From assembly GCF_017876545.1 (NCBI RefSeq), contig NZ_JAGIOD010000002.1, positions 62,001 to 126,000 of the forward strand: a DNA stretch of 64,000 bases. Reading direction: 5' to 3'. A program made the translations under genes and the position numbers. A model generated the notes under the pieces. It made no database searches. It was not told the origin of the DNA and saw nothing but the letters and a program-made list of their open reading frames with translations. The stretch is from Brachybacterium sacelli (GTDB taxonomy: Bacteria > Actinomycetota > Actinomycetes > Actinomycetales > Dermabacteraceae). This document shows, piece after piece, positions 17,278-25,581 of the stretch (the first letter of the stretch is position 1; every line of letters starts with the position of its first letter).

Positions 17278-18099
17278 GTGTCCGACCAGGCTCCGCAGCG
17301 CGATCCCGAGGCGCCCGCGGTCGAGCTGATCGCGGTCCGGGCGGACAATCCGGGGCCGATGACGCTGCACGGCACCCGCAGCTACGTCCTGCGCGACGGC
17401 GAGCAGGTGTGGGTCGTCGACCCCGGCCCCAAGGACGCCGAGCATCTCGCCGAGCTGCTGGTGGCCTGCGGCGAGGGGGTGCGGCCGATGGGGGTGCTGG
17501 TGACCCATCGCCATCTCGACCACACCGCGGGGGCGGCGACCCTGGCGCGGCAGCTCGGCGCCCGTGGTGGGGTCGAGGTGCCGCTGTGGGCTGCGGACCA
17601 GCGCGCCCTGCCCGGGTCCCGACCGCTGCCCTCGACGCTGGAGGGCGATCACGGGGTGGTCGGACACGTCATCCATCTGCCCGGCCACACCTCCGACTCG
17701 GTCGGCGTGCTGGTGGACGGCGGACGGCTGCTCAGCGGCGACACGCTGCTGGGCGGTTCCTCGACGGTGATCGTGCCCGACGACGGCGGTTCCCTCGCCG
17801 ACTACCTCCAGTCCCTCGCGATCCTGCGGGCGATGGCCCTGGACGGTCGGATCGGCTCGATCCATCCCGGGCACGGCAGGCCCTACGAGAATCCGCTCGA
17901 GGCCCTGGCGGCGCTCGAGGAGGCGATCGAGCATCGGCACGAGCGCATCGAGCAGGTGCGGCGCGCGCGGACGGCGGGCGTGCTCACCCTCGAGCGCCTG
18001 CTGCGGGCGGTCTACGGTCCGGACCTGTCCGAGGACCTGGAGAAGGCCGCGCGCTGGAACCTCCGCGCGACGCTCGAGCACCTCGCCCAAGGGCACTGA
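17278..18099 (+). CDS. Metallo-beta-lactamase-fold hydrolase
   Basis: A 273-residue MBL-fold hydrolase of the glyoxalase II/LACTB2-like type. The zinc motif THRHLDHTAGA (HxHxDH, about residues 77-87), the next ligand in LPGHTSDSVG, an Asp in LLSGDTLLGG and the final His in IHPGHGRPYENP are all present. The C-terminal helical region (ALAALEEAIEHRHERIEQVRRA) resembles the LACTB2 winged-helix tail. It starts with GTG at 17278, 8 bp after RidA. The substrate is unknown; relatives act on thioesters or RNA. Confidence 0.85.
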   Translation: MSDQAPQRDPEAPAVELIAVRADNPGPMTLHGTRSYVLRDGEQVWVVDPGPKDAEHLAELLVACGEGVRPMGVLVTHRHLDHTAGAATLARQLGARGGVEVPLWAADQRALPGSRPLPSTLEGDHGVVGHVIHLPGHTSDSVGVLVDGGRLLSGDTLLGGSSTVIVPDDGGSLADYLQSLAILRAMALDGRIGSIHPGHGRPYENPLEALAALEEAIEHRHERIEQVRRARTAGVLTLERLLRAVYGPDLSEDLEKAARWNLRATLEHLAQGH

Positions 18100-18114
18100 C
18101 AGGCGTGAGGGCGC

Positions 18115-18219
18115 CGAGCACTCCGTAGGGGTCCTGCCTCTGCGGAGCACGACGAGACCCTCGATCCGCTGCCGAGAGGGTGCGGATCGAGGGTCCCGTC
18201 CGGCGTGCCGGAGTGCTCG
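18115..18219. terminator. Nested inverted repeats between convergent genes
   Basis: An outer pair CGAGCACTCCG (18115-18125)/CGGAGTGCTCG (18209-18219) encloses an inner perfect 14-bp stem GACCCTCGATCCGC (18156-18169)/GCGGATCGAGGGTC (18182-18195) with a 12-nt loop. It lies between the MBL gene (plus) and crp (minus) and could terminate both. Confidence 0.6.
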
Positions 18220-18264
18220 CCCCGGGGTGGGAGCTCCGGGCGTGCCGGAGCGCCCCGCCAGGAG

Positions 18265-18942
18265 TCAGCGGGCGCGGCGGCGCAGGCGCTCCACGTCCGA
18301 GATCAGGACGGCGCGGGCTTCCAGCCGGATCCAGCCGCGCGAGGCGAAGTCCGCGAGCGCCTTGTTCACGGTCTCGCGGGAAGCGCCGACCAGCTGGGCC
18401 AGCTCCTCCTGGGTGAGGCCGTGAGCGACCATCACGCCGTCGTCGGTCTGGCGGCCGAACCGCTGCGCGAGATCGAGGACATTCTTGGCGACGCGCCCGG
18501 GGACGTCGGCGAAGACGAGGTCGGCGAGCGACTCGTTGGTCTTGCGCAGACGACGCGCGAGCGAGGCGAGCAGGTGACGGGCGACCTCAGGACGCTGCGC
18601 GAGCACCCGGTACAGGTCCTGCTGCGTCAGCGAGTAGAGGGTCGACTCGGCGACCACGGTCGCCGTCGCGTTGCGCGGCGCCGGATCGAACAGTGACAGC
18701 TCGCCCAGCGTCTCGCCCGGGCCGAGCACGGCCAGGAGGTTCTCGCGGCCGTCGCCCGAGGCGTGACCGACCTTGACCTTGCCCGATCCGATGATGAAGA
18801 GCCGATCGCCCGGATCGCCCTCGCGGAAGATGATGGCGCTGCGGTGATAGTCCTCCTGCTTCATCGACGCCAGCACGGCCTGCTTGCCGTCCTCGTCGAG
18901 CGCAGCGAACAGCGGCGATGACCGTACGATGTTCTCGTCCAC
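18265..18942 (-). CDS. crp: Crp/Fnr-family transcriptional regulator (Crp/GlxR-like)
   Basis: A 225-residue cAMP-receptor-type global regulator. The cyclic-nucleotide domain (about 10-125) shows FREGDPGDRLFIIGSGKVKV and the phosphate-binding cassette GELSLFDPAPRNATATV with its Arg. A dimerisation helix (LYRVLAQRPEVARHLLASLARRLR) leads to the winged helix with the recognition segment GLTQEELAQLVGASRETVNKALADFASRGWI. This is the GlxR/Crp (Rv3676) pattern in length and sequence. The start GTG 18942 has an excellent ribosome-binding site (AGGAGG, 4 nt spacing). It is divergent from nth, as in mycobacteria. A candidate Crp site lies in its own upstream region. Confidence 0.92.
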   Translation of the reverse strand: MDENIVRSSPLFAALDEDGKQAVLASMKQEDYHRSAIIFREGDPGDRLFIIGSGKVKVGHASGDGRENLLAVLGPGETLGELSLFDPAPRNATATVVAESTLYSLTQQDLYRVLAQRPEVARHLLASLARRLRKTNESLADLVFADVPGRVAKNVLDLAQRFGRQTDDGVMVAHGLTQEELAQLVGASRETVNKALADFASRGWIRLEARAVLISDVERLRRRAR

Positions 18943-18960
18943 GGAACCTCCTGATGGTGG

Positions 18961-19034
18961 GGTCCCGAATTCCGGGACCGTGCTGTGCTACCCATGGTGA
19001 CCGATGCCACGAACTGCGGTGGCAACTGTCACAT
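18961..19034 (-). promoter_or_regulatory. crp upstream region: 7-bp hairpin and partial Crp site
   Basis: GGTCCCG/CGGGACC (18961-18979, 5-nt centre) would form a small stem just before the crp ribosome-binding site. Further up, on the minus strand, TGTGACAGTTGCCACC (19018-19033) matches the left half of the TGTGA-N6-TCACA Crp consensus exactly and the right half weakly. Autoregulation is possible. Confidence 0.35.
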
Positions 19035-19100
19035 GATGAGGAAACACTATCGCGCCGAAGCCGCTGAGGCCCGCCAACCCCTGCACGAGGAGCTCGCCGA

Positions 19101-19793
19101 ATGCCCACGTCGACCTCCCGAGCTGCCGCCGAGGAGCCTCGTGTCGGCCCGGCGGACGCCGCCGTCGTCGCCTCCCGGCTCGCCGCTGTCCACGTCGGGG
19201 CGCGCACCGAGCTCGACCATCGTGACGCCTTCGAACTGCTGGTCGCGACGGTGCTGTCGGCCCAGACCACCGATGTGCGCGTCAACCAGGTCACGCCCGA
19301 TCTCTTCGCCGCCTGGCCCGATGCGGCCGCGCTCGCCGGAGCAGACGAGACCACGGTCACCGAGGTGGTGCGACCTCTCGGAATGGGCCCCACCCGGGCG
19401 CGTCGGATCATCGGACTCGCCCGCGGCCTGGTGGCCGACCATGACGGCGAGGTCCCCGACGACCAGGCGGCGCTCGAGGCCCTGCCCGGGGTGGGGCGCA
19501 AGACGGCGCACGTCCTGCGCGGGGCCTGGTTCGGGCACTCGCTGCTCGCCGTGGACACCCACGTCGGTCGTCTCGCGCGGCGCCTGGGCTGGACCACGAG
19601 CTCGGACCCCCGCACGGTCGAGGAGGACGTGATCGCCCGCCTCGCCGCCGACGGGGACGGCAGCCCCGCGGAGGATCTGACGCTCCTGGGCCTGCGGCTC
19701 ATCCTGCACGGTCGCCGCGTGTGCACGGCGCGGGCGCCGCGCTGCGGGGACTGCGTGCTGGCCGACGTCTGCCCTAGCGCGGGTGCGGTATGA
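19101..19793 (+). CDS. nth: Endonuclease III (Nth)
   Basis: A 230-residue bifunctional DNA glycosylase/AP lyase for oxidised pyrimidines in base-excision repair. The N-terminal part has FELLVATVLSAQTTDVRVNQVTP. The helix-hairpin-helix is LPGVGRKTAHVL, whose Lys is the Schiff-base nucleophile, and the catalytic Asp is in VDTHVGRLARRLG. The 4Fe-4S cluster loop is C-x6-C-x2-C-x5-C (CTARAPRCGDCVLADVC). All catalytic residues are intact. It is divergent from crp and overlaps the NUDIX gene by 4 bp (ATGA). Confidence 0.95.
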   Translation: MPTSTSRAAAEEPRVGPADAAVVASRLAAVHVGARTELDHRDAFELLVATVLSAQTTDVRVNQVTPDLFAAWPDAAALAGADETTVTEVVRPLGMGPTRARRIIGLARGLVADHDGEVPDDQAALEALPGVGRKTAHVLRGAWFGHSLLAVDTHVGRLARRLGWTTSSDPRTVEEDVIARLAADGDGSPAEDLTLLGLRLILHGRRVCTARAPRCGDCVLADVCPSAGAV

Positions 19794-20479
19794 CCGCCGC
19801 ACCGCCGCCGGCCGGGTCCCTTCCCGACTTCATGAACCCGCTCTCCGAGCGCGCCCGGCGCGGCGAGGTGCTGGTCCGGCGCGGCGAAGACCCGCGCGAT
19901 CCCGGCGGCGGCCCGGAGGCGGTGCGGCGCAGCGCAGTGCTGCTGCTGATCACGGGGACCAGCTTGGGCGAGGCGGAGGTGGTGCTCGAGGAGCGCGGGC
20001 ACGCTCTGCGCTCCCAGCCGGGGCAGTTCTCCCTGCCCGGAGGTGGTGCCGACCCCGGTGACCGCGACGACGTGCACACCGCCCTGCGCGAGGCGCAGGA
20101 GGAGACCGGCCTGGACCCCCGCCAGGTGCAGGTGCTGGGCGCCTTCGCGCCGATCCCGATGCCGTGGCGCGTCCAACGGGTGACCCCGGTGCTGGGCTGG
20201 GCGCCGAGCCCGCTCCCGCTCGGGGTGCAGGACCCGGTCGAGGTGGAGCGCGTGGTCTGGGCGCGGCTGACCGGGCCCGGTTCGCTGACCGATCCGGCCC
20301 ACCGGCGCCGGGGCCTGCTGCGTGGCCAAGGGGTGGGGCCCGTGTTCGAGCTGCCCGAGGACGCCTTCGTGTGGGGGTTCACCGCCATGATCCTCGAGCA
20401 GATGCTGGTCGGGCTGGGGCTGGACCCGGCACCGCCGGGCTCCCCTCCGCGGGAGATCCCACCCGAACGGCGCCGTTGA
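19790..20479 (+). CDS. NUDIX hydrolase, CoA pyrophosphatase-like
   Basis: A 229-residue NUDIX hydrolase. The NUDIX region spans about residues 75-110: GQFSLPGGGADPGDRDDVHTALREAQEETGL, with the REAQEETG core that binds the metal. The preceding RSAVLLLITG and the EERGHALRSQPGQFSLPGG segment match the CoA pyrophosphatase (NudL/UPF0035) subgroup, which hydrolyses CoA and its derivatives. The C-terminus is Pro/Arg-rich. Its ATG overlaps the nth stop, implying one mRNA; nth followed by this NUDIX gene is a common actinobacterial order. Confidence 0.85.
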   Translation: MTAAPPPAGSLPDFMNPLSERARRGEVLVRRGEDPRDPGGGPEAVRRSAVLLLITGTSLGEAEVVLEERGHALRSQPGQFSLPGGGADPGDRDDVHTALREAQEETGLDPRQVQVLGAFAPIPMPWRVQRVTPVLGWAPSPLPLGVQDPVEVERVVWARLTGPGSLTDPAHRRRGLLRGQGVGPVFELPEDAFVWGFTAMILEQMLVGLGLDPAPPGSPPREIPPERRR

Positions 20480-20624
20480 GAAGCGGTCCCAGGCAGGTGG
20501 CGGGGGCTCGAGAACGCCCCTGAGGAGAGGGCGGCGAGCGCCCGCGCCGCTGCCGCTGCCCGACCTGCCGGTGGCCGCGGTCACGAACGAGAAATGCGCT
20601 CGCCACACGGACGGTTCCGCACGA

Positions 20625-20630
20625 TAGACT
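20625..20630 (+). promoter_or_regulatory. -10 hexamer TAGACT of the cold-shock gene
   Basis: TAGACT predicts a start near 20637 and a leader of about 120 nt before the GTG at 20756. Long structured leaders are typical of cold-shock genes. No convincing -35 is seen. Confidence 0.4.
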
Positions 20631-20755
20631 CCATCGTTGCCGGACGGACTCCGGCACCCGCGGGGCACAGCAATCCGTCGGATCCGCAGCGGGTCCGTGA
20701 GCTCCCGGGCCCCGACCCAGCGGACCGCCATCAGCAGACAAGGAATGGGATCCAC

Positions 20756-21142
20756 GTGCCACGCGGCAAGGTGAAGTTCTACGACGCCGAGAAGGGCTTC
20801 GGCTTCATCCTCGATGACGAGGATGGTCAGAGCGTGTACGTGCACGCCTCCAACCTGCCCGAGGGTGCCAACGCCCTGCGTCCCGGTGTGCGGGTCGACT
20901 TCGACATGGTCGACGGTCGCCGGGGTCCCCAGGTGCTGTCCCTGCGCCTGATGGAGCCGGCGCCGTCGGTCAGCCGTGCGCGCCGTGCCAAGCCCGGGGA
21001 GATGGCGGATATGGTCGAGGACCTGATCCGTCTGCTGGACGACGCCTCCAACGGGCTCCGCCAGGGTCGCTATCCCGATCGCGAGCACTCGCAGAAGATC
21101 TCCACCGTGCTCCGCGCCGTTGCCGACAATTTCGAGGCCTGA
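20756..21142 (+). CDS. Cold-shock domain protein with C-terminal extension
   Basis: A 128-residue protein. Residues 1-65 form a cold-shock domain with RNP1-like KGFGFI and RNP2-like VYVHAS, binding single-stranded RNA/DNA. Unlike the common 67-residue actinobacterial CspA, it has about 60 extra residues (GEMADMVEDLIRLLDDASNGLRQGRYPDREHSQKISTVL), predicted helical. This longer CspB-like form is often followed by a DUF3027 gene, as here. GTG 20756 gives the conserved start (M)PRGKVKFYD; the ribosome-binding site AAGGA is 12 nt away. Confidence 0.88.
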   Translation: MPRGKVKFYDAEKGFGFILDDEDGQSVYVHASNLPEGANALRPGVRVDFDMVDGRRGPQVLSLRLMEPAPSVSRARRAKPGEMADMVEDLIRLLDDASNGLRQGRYPDREHSQKISTVLRAVADNFEA

Positions 21143-21146
21143 ACAT

Positions 21147-22184
21147 ATGACGCAGCCGACCACCGCCCCCCGCCGCACCCGCACCACCCGGCCCCGGCTG
21201 GACGCCGTGGCGGCCGACGCCGTCGAGCTCGCCCGCGAGGCGCTGCTCGAGGTCACCGAACCGGGGCAGGTCGGTGAGCACCAGCGCGTCGAGGTCAGTG
21301 GGGAACGGCTGGTCACGCACGTCTTCGAGTGCACCATGCCCGGGTACCGCGGCTGGTCCTGGACCGTCGTGCTCGCTCGTGCCTCCCGCGCGAAGGTGCC
21401 GACCGTCGCGGAGACCGCATTGCTGCCGGGCGAGGAAGCGATCCTCGCTCCGGAGTGGGAGCCGTGGTCCGAGCGGCTGAAGCCCGGGGACATCGGGGCC
21501 GACGACCTGCTGCCCTTCCACGAGCAGGACGCGCGCCTCGAGCAGGGCTACGAGGCCACCGGCGACGAGGACGCCGACCGGGTCGCGCTCTGGGAGCTCG
21601 GCCTCGGCCGATCCCGCGTGCTGTCCCCGCTGGGGCGCTCCGAGGCGGCCGAGCGCTGGACCGAGGGCGATTTCGGCCCCCGCCAGATCTCCGCCCGCGG
21701 CCGTCGCGGCACGGTCACGGCCAGCTGCTCCAGCTGCGGTTTCCTCTCGAAGCTCTCCGGGTCACTGCGCGGCGAGTTCGGCGTGTGCACCAACGAGTGG
21801 TCCCCGGCCGATGGCCGGGTCGTCCATCTCGGCTACGGCTGCGGCGCGCACTCCGAGACCGGCCAGCAGGACGACCAGCGCGAGATCCCGCGCGGCGCCG
21901 GCGTGGTGGTCGACGAGCTCGAGGTCGACATCCAGCGCAAGCCCGAGACGGGGGAGCCCGCCGACGAGGCGAAGCCCGCCGATGCGGTGAAGATCGCCGC
22001 CGAGGCCGAGCCGACCGACCGTGCCGCCGATCCCGCAGCTGTCGAGCCCGCACCGTCCGAGGCGCAGGGAGAGTCGGCCATCGAGGTGCCCGAGGCGGAC
22101 TCCGCACAGGACGTGACCGCTGCACCCGAGAGCGGGACGGCCACCACGAGCGAGGACGAGAAGCCCGGTCCGCTCGAGGCCTGA
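21147..22184 (+). CDS. DUF3027 family protein
   Basis: A 345-residue actinobacterial protein of unknown function. The N-terminal 250 residues are the conserved domain: LDAVAADAVELAREALLEVTEPGQVGEH, then MPGYRGWSWTVVLARASRAKVPTVAETALLPGEEAILAPEW. A four-cysteine pattern (CSSCGF ... CTNEWSP ... YGCGAHSE) may bind zinc. The last 100 residues are an Ala/Glu/Pro-rich acidic tail, probably disordered. ATG 21147 lies 4 bp after the cold-shock gene, so the two are cotranscribed. A link to RNA metabolism is only inferred from this neighbour. Confidence 0.85.
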   Translation: MTQPTTAPRRTRTTRPRLDAVAADAVELAREALLEVTEPGQVGEHQRVEVSGERLVTHVFECTMPGYRGWSWTVVLARASRAKVPTVAETALLPGEEAILAPEWEPWSERLKPGDIGADDLLPFHEQDARLEQGYEATGDEDADRVALWELGLGRSRVLSPLGRSEAAERWTEGDFGPRQISARGRRGTVTASCSSCGFLSKLSGSLRGEFGVCTNEWSPADGRVVHLGYGCGAHSETGQQDDQREIPRGAGVVVDELEVDIQRKPETGEPADEAKPADAVKIAAEAEPTDRAADPAAVEPAPSEAQGESAIEVPEADSAQDVTAAPESGTATTSEDEKPGPLEA

Positions 22185-22209
22185 GGCCACTTTCCCGCCA
22201 GTGCCCTGC

Positions 22210-22259
22210 CAGTGATCAGCGCTGTGCTTCCCCGCACAGAAGCACGGCGCTGATCACTG
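22210..22259. terminator. Long hairpin between convergent genes
   Basis: CAGTGATCAGCGC (22210-22222) pairs with GCGCTGATCACTG (22247-22259), and the stem extends inward with TGTGCTT/AAGCAC. It lies between DUF3027 (plus) and the polymerase subunit gene (minus) and can serve both strands. Confidence 0.65.
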
Positions 22260-22331
22260 TGTGGTCACCGACCGGGATGCGACGGCCGCCGGGAACGGGC
22301 ACCGGGACCGGCCGACGCCGAAGTGGGCCCG

Positions 22332-23519
22332 TCAGCGCTGGCAGATCGCGATACGGGCCAGGAGGGCCTCGATCGCCAGCAGCGGGGGCACGTTGCCGCT
22401 GATGCGGCTGCGCGCCTCCTGGACTGCATCGAGCAGCTGCAGAGTGGTCGTGCCGGTCCCGTTCGTGGCGGCCTGCTCGATCTCCCCGGCGATCTCGATG
22501 TTGACCAGCTCGCTGCCGGCGTCCAGCTGACGGCTCAGCACATCGCGCAGCACCGAGTGCACGTCGAGCAGGTACCGGTCCAGCACATCGCGCACCAGTC
22601 GTGTCTGGCGCCGCTTGGCGTCCTCCTCGAGCTGGCGCACCTGGGAGCGCAGCGACGGCGGGACCTTGCCGTCGTCGATCCCCGCGGAGCGCAGGAAACG
22701 CTCCTTCTCCTCGCTGGCGACCGCATCGGCATGCTCCTTGGCCTCTGCAGTGGCACGGTCCACCAGAGCCTGTGCCGCGAGCACCGCCTGGCCCGCTCCC
22801 CGCAGGGACAGCAGAGTGCGTGCGGAGTCCTCCCGGGCCGCCAGGGCGCCCTCCTGCGTCGCGTACCGCAGGGCGAGCCCGATGTGCCCCTGGGCGGCGC
22901 GAGCGGCCCGCAGGGCCAGGCCCTCGTCCACCCCGTCCCGACGGCGCAACAGGCCCGCGACCACCTCCGAGGACGGGACCGACAGCGTCACCTGGCGGCA
23001 CCGCGACCGGATGGTCGGGGCGAGGTCCTCGGCCGACGGGGCGCACAGCATCCACACCGTCGACGGCGGCGGTTCCTCGATGGACTTCAGCAGCACGTTG
23101 AAGGTGCCGGCGCTCATGCGGTCCGCGTCCTCGACGATCAGCACCCGGTGCCGCCCGGTGGCCGGCGCCCGCTGCGCGGTCATCACCAGGGCGCGCACCT
23201 CGTCCTTCGCGATCGACAACTTGTCGGTCGCGACGACGGTGACGTCCGGATGGGTGTTCGCGAGGACGGTGCGGCAGGCGCGGCAGTGCCCGCAGCCGGT
23301 GCCCGTCTCGCACTGCAGCGTGGCGGCGAAGGCACGGGCGGCCGTGGAGCGCCCGGAGCCGGGAGGGCCCGTGATCAGCCAGGCCTGGGCGAGAGAGGCC
23401 GGGGACGAGGCGGCGCGACGGAACTGGGCGACCGCGGCGTCCTGGCCGACGACGTCGCTCCACGCCCCGACGGCCTCGTCCGTCGCCGCTCCGGCGCCAC
23501 CCGGATCGACGGTCGTCAC
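22332..23519 (-). CDS. holB: DNA polymerase III subunit delta prime
   Basis: A 395-residue clamp-loader ATPase-fold subunit. AAA+ features are VVGQDAAVAQFRRAA, a P-loop GPPGSGRSTAARAF, the zinc-binding cysteines CETGTGCGHCRAC, the Walker B-like LIVEDADRMSAGTFNVLLKSIEEPPPSTVWML and the sensor/SRC motif TIRSRCRQV. The clamp loader opens the beta sliding clamp at the replication fork. A GTG at 23519 overlaps the stop of the thymidylate kinase gene (GTGA) and gives an N-terminus just before the conserved WSDVVGQ. Longer in-frame starts would lie inside tmk and encode Arg/Pro-rich sequence. tmk-holB is a conserved pair. Confidence 0.92.
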   Translation of the reverse strand: MTTVDPGGAGAATDEAVGAWSDVVGQDAAVAQFRRAASSPASLAQAWLITGPPGSGRSTAARAFAATLQCETGTGCGHCRACRTVLANTHPDVTVVATDKLSIAKDEVRALVMTAQRAPATGRHRVLIVEDADRMSAGTFNVLLKSIEEPPPSTVWMLCAPSAEDLAPTIRSRCRQVTLSVPSSEVVAGLLRRRDGVDEGLALRAARAAQGHIGLALRYATQEGALAAREDSARTLLSLRGAGQAVLAAQALVDRATAEAKEHADAVASEEKERFLRSAGIDDGKVPPSLRSQVRQLEEDAKRRQTRLVRDVLDRYLLDVHSVLRDVLSRQLDAGSELVNIEIAGEIEQAATNGTGTTTLQLLDAVQEARSRISGNVPPLLAIEALLARIAICQR

Positions 23520-24244
23520 AACTCGTCCCGGTGCTTGGTGGGCGGAGCCGGTTCGAAGGTCGGGTCGAACAGGTCGAGCACCTCGCCGACGGCCTCGAGC
23601 ACCTGGGCGTGCACGACCTCGCGCGGCTGCATGCCGTCGATGACGGCGAAGCGCTCCGGGTCGGCCTCTGCGAGATCGAGGAACTCCTGACGCACCGTGG
23701 CGTGGAATTCGCCTCCCGCGCTCTCGAGACGGTCCTGCCCGGTGGCACGGCGCTCGTCGAGGGTCTCCGTCGGGACGTCCAGCAGGATCGTGCGGTGGGG
23801 GAGCAGGCCGCGGGTCGCCCACAGCGAGAGAGAGCCGATCTCGTCGGGCTCGAGCTCGCGCCCGGCTCCCTGATAGGCGATCGACGAGTCCAGGTAGCGG
23901 TCGCCCAGCACCAGCCCGCCGCGCACCAGATGAGGTCGCACGAGGGTGGCGATGTGGTGGGCGCGGTCCGCGGCGTACAGCAACGCCTCCGCGCGAGGGT
24001 CGACGTACTCCCCGTGCAGCAGCAGCTCCCGCACCGACCTGCCCAGCTCCGTCCCTCCCGGTTCGCGGGTCGTGAGGATGAGGTCCTCGGCGACGGAGCG
24101 CTCGGTGACGAGGTGGTCGCGCAGCATCTGCATCTGCGTGGTCTTGCCGGCGGCCTCACCCCCCTCGAAGGAGATGAACACGCCGCGCTTGGGCGGGTGC
24201 GGGGAGGGGATACGCAGGCCGCGCGCCGATTCCAGGATGCTCAC
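23516..24244 (-). CDS. tmk: Thymidylate kinase
   Basis: A 242-residue dTMP kinase making dTDP for DNA synthesis. The P-loop is FISFEGGEAAGKTTQ, the DRX/substrate motif is LILTTREPGGTELG, and VLGDRYLDSSIAYQGAGR is the lid/DRY region characteristic of Tmk. The C-terminus is about 25 residues longer than in E. coli, with a Pro-rich end. GTG 24244 overlaps the stop codon of the upstream oxidoreductase (GTGA), and its own stop overlaps the start of holB, so the three genes form a tight operon. Confidence 0.95.
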   Translation of the reverse strand: MSILESARGLRIPSPHPPKRGVFISFEGGEAAGKTTQMQMLRDHLVTERSVAEDLILTTREPGGTELGRSVRELLLHGEYVDPRAEALLYAADRAHHIATLVRPHLVRGGLVLGDRYLDSSIAYQGAGRELEPDEIGSLSLWATRGLLPHRTILLDVPTETLDERRATGQDRLESAGGEFHATVRQEFLDLAEADPERFAVIDGMQPREVVHAQVLEAVGEVLDLFDPTFEPAPPTKHRDEL

Positions 24245-25317
24245 GCGGATTCCTCCCCGGGGTAGACCACGCCGAGCTCGGCGCGCACGGCGTCCATCGT
24301 GTCCATCACGCTGAGCGTGTCCGCCCAGCTCATCAGCGGCGACTCGAGATCCCCCGCGCCGATCCGGCGCGCGGCCTCCGCGATCTCGTAGGCCATGCCG
24401 TCGCCCGGTTCGCCGACGTGCCTGAACGAGGCCGAGCGGCCGTCCAGCAGCGTGACCGTGAGCGTGCCGGGGGCGAAGAACGCCCCGGACAGCCGGGCCA
24501 CCCCGGCGGTCCCGTTGACCACGGCCTCGGCAGGCGTGCGGGCGAGCAAGGTGGAGGACACCACGGCCCGACCGCCCTGGGACCCTCGGGCGAGCAGGCC
24601 GACGTAGGCGTCGACCCCGGTCCGGGTGAGGTCGCCCCGGACGGCGAGGTCATCGAGGTCTCCGAGCACCATCTGGGCGAAGGAGAGCGGGTAGACGCCG
24701 AGGTCCAGCAGCGCACCGCCGCCGAGCTCCGGCGCGTACATGCGGTGGGCCGGGTCCTCCGGGAAGGACTGCCCGTGGTCCGCGGTCACCTCGATGATCT
24801 CGCCGAGCACACCGGAGGCGACCACCTGTCGCAGCACGTCGTACTGCGGCAGGAAGCGCGCCCACATCGCCTCCATGGCGAACACGTCGCGCTCACGGGC
24901 GAGGTCCAGCAGGTCGCGGGCCTGGGCGCCGTTGAGGGTGAAGGCCTTCTCGACGAGCACCGGGATGCCCGCCTCGAGCACCGGGCGGGCCAGCTCATGG
25001 TGCTGGGCGTGCGGGGAGGCGACGTAGACGGCATCCAGACCGCCGGCGGCGAGCATGTCCGTCACCGAGGAGAAGGCCTGCTCGATGCCGTGCTCTGCGG
25101 CGAAGTCCTCGGCCCGCTGCTGGGAGCGGGAGACCACGGAGACCACGCGGGAGGCGGTCGCCCGGTGCGCGGTGGCCGTGAACTGGTCGCCGATATGGCC
25201 TGGGGAGATCACGCCCCAGCGCAGGCCCGGTGCTGTGGCCGGGTCGGGAACGGTGGAGGCAGGCAGCGCCAGTGTCGGCTCGGCTGCCTCGCCCCGGGGC
25301 TCGTCGGTCTCGCTCAT
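24241..25317 (-). CDS. Gfo/Idh/MocA family oxidoreductase
   Basis: A 358-residue NAD(P)-dependent oxidoreductase. After a 40-residue variable N-terminus the Rossmann fold begins at LRWGVISPGHIGDQFTATAH (GxxGxI variant). The conserved EKAFTLN (EKP-like, catalytic Lys) is at about residue 138, followed by the substrate domain with GGGALLDLGVYPLSFAQMVLG. Substrates in this family are sugars or trans-dihydrodiols; the trans-1,2-dihydrobenzene-diol dehydrogenase-like subgroup fits best. ATG 25317 is supported by a TAGATT hexamer 7 nt upstream. Its operon position before tmk looks incidental to function. Confidence 0.85.
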   Translation of the reverse strand: MSETDEPRGEAAEPTLALPASTVPDPATAPGLRWGVISPGHIGDQFTATAHRATASRVVSVVSRSQQRAEDFAAEHGIEQAFSSVTDMLAAGGLDAVYVASPHAQHHELARPVLEAGIPVLVEKAFTLNGAQARDLLDLARERDVFAMEAMWARFLPQYDVLRQVVASGVLGEIIEVTADHGQSFPEDPAHRMYAPELGGGALLDLGVYPLSFAQMVLGDLDDLAVRGDLTRTGVDAYVGLLARGSQGGRAVVSSTLLARTPAEAVVNGTAGVARLSGAFFAPGTLTVTLLDGRSASFRHVGEPGDGMAYEIAEAARRIGAGDLESPLMSWADTLSVMDTMDAVRAELGVVYPGEESA

Positions 25318-25324
25318 GGGCCCC

Positions 25325-25330
25325 AATCTA
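25325..25330 (-). promoter_or_regulatory. -10 hexamer TAGATT, leaderless arrangement
   Basis: On the minus strand TAGATT lies 7 nt before ATG 25317. It would drive the oxidoreductase-tmk-holB operon. Confidence 0.5.
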
Positions 25331-25581
25331 CCCAGCACCCCCGACACCATGGCGAGGTCGGGGACGTTAGGGAGAAAGGTCAGCCGTCGGCTGAATCAGG
25401 GGCCGACCCCTCGGTCGGTCCCGGGCCCCTGTCCCCGGGGCGTGCCTCCCCTGTGCTGCCGTCGCCGTACGCGTCACCCCATGCCATGGGTCACACACTT
25501 TCCACGATGCAGGCGGGTGCGTGCAGGAACGTGGCCGACCGGTCCCGCTCTCGCGTGCCGGCCCGGAGGCTCATGGAGAGC

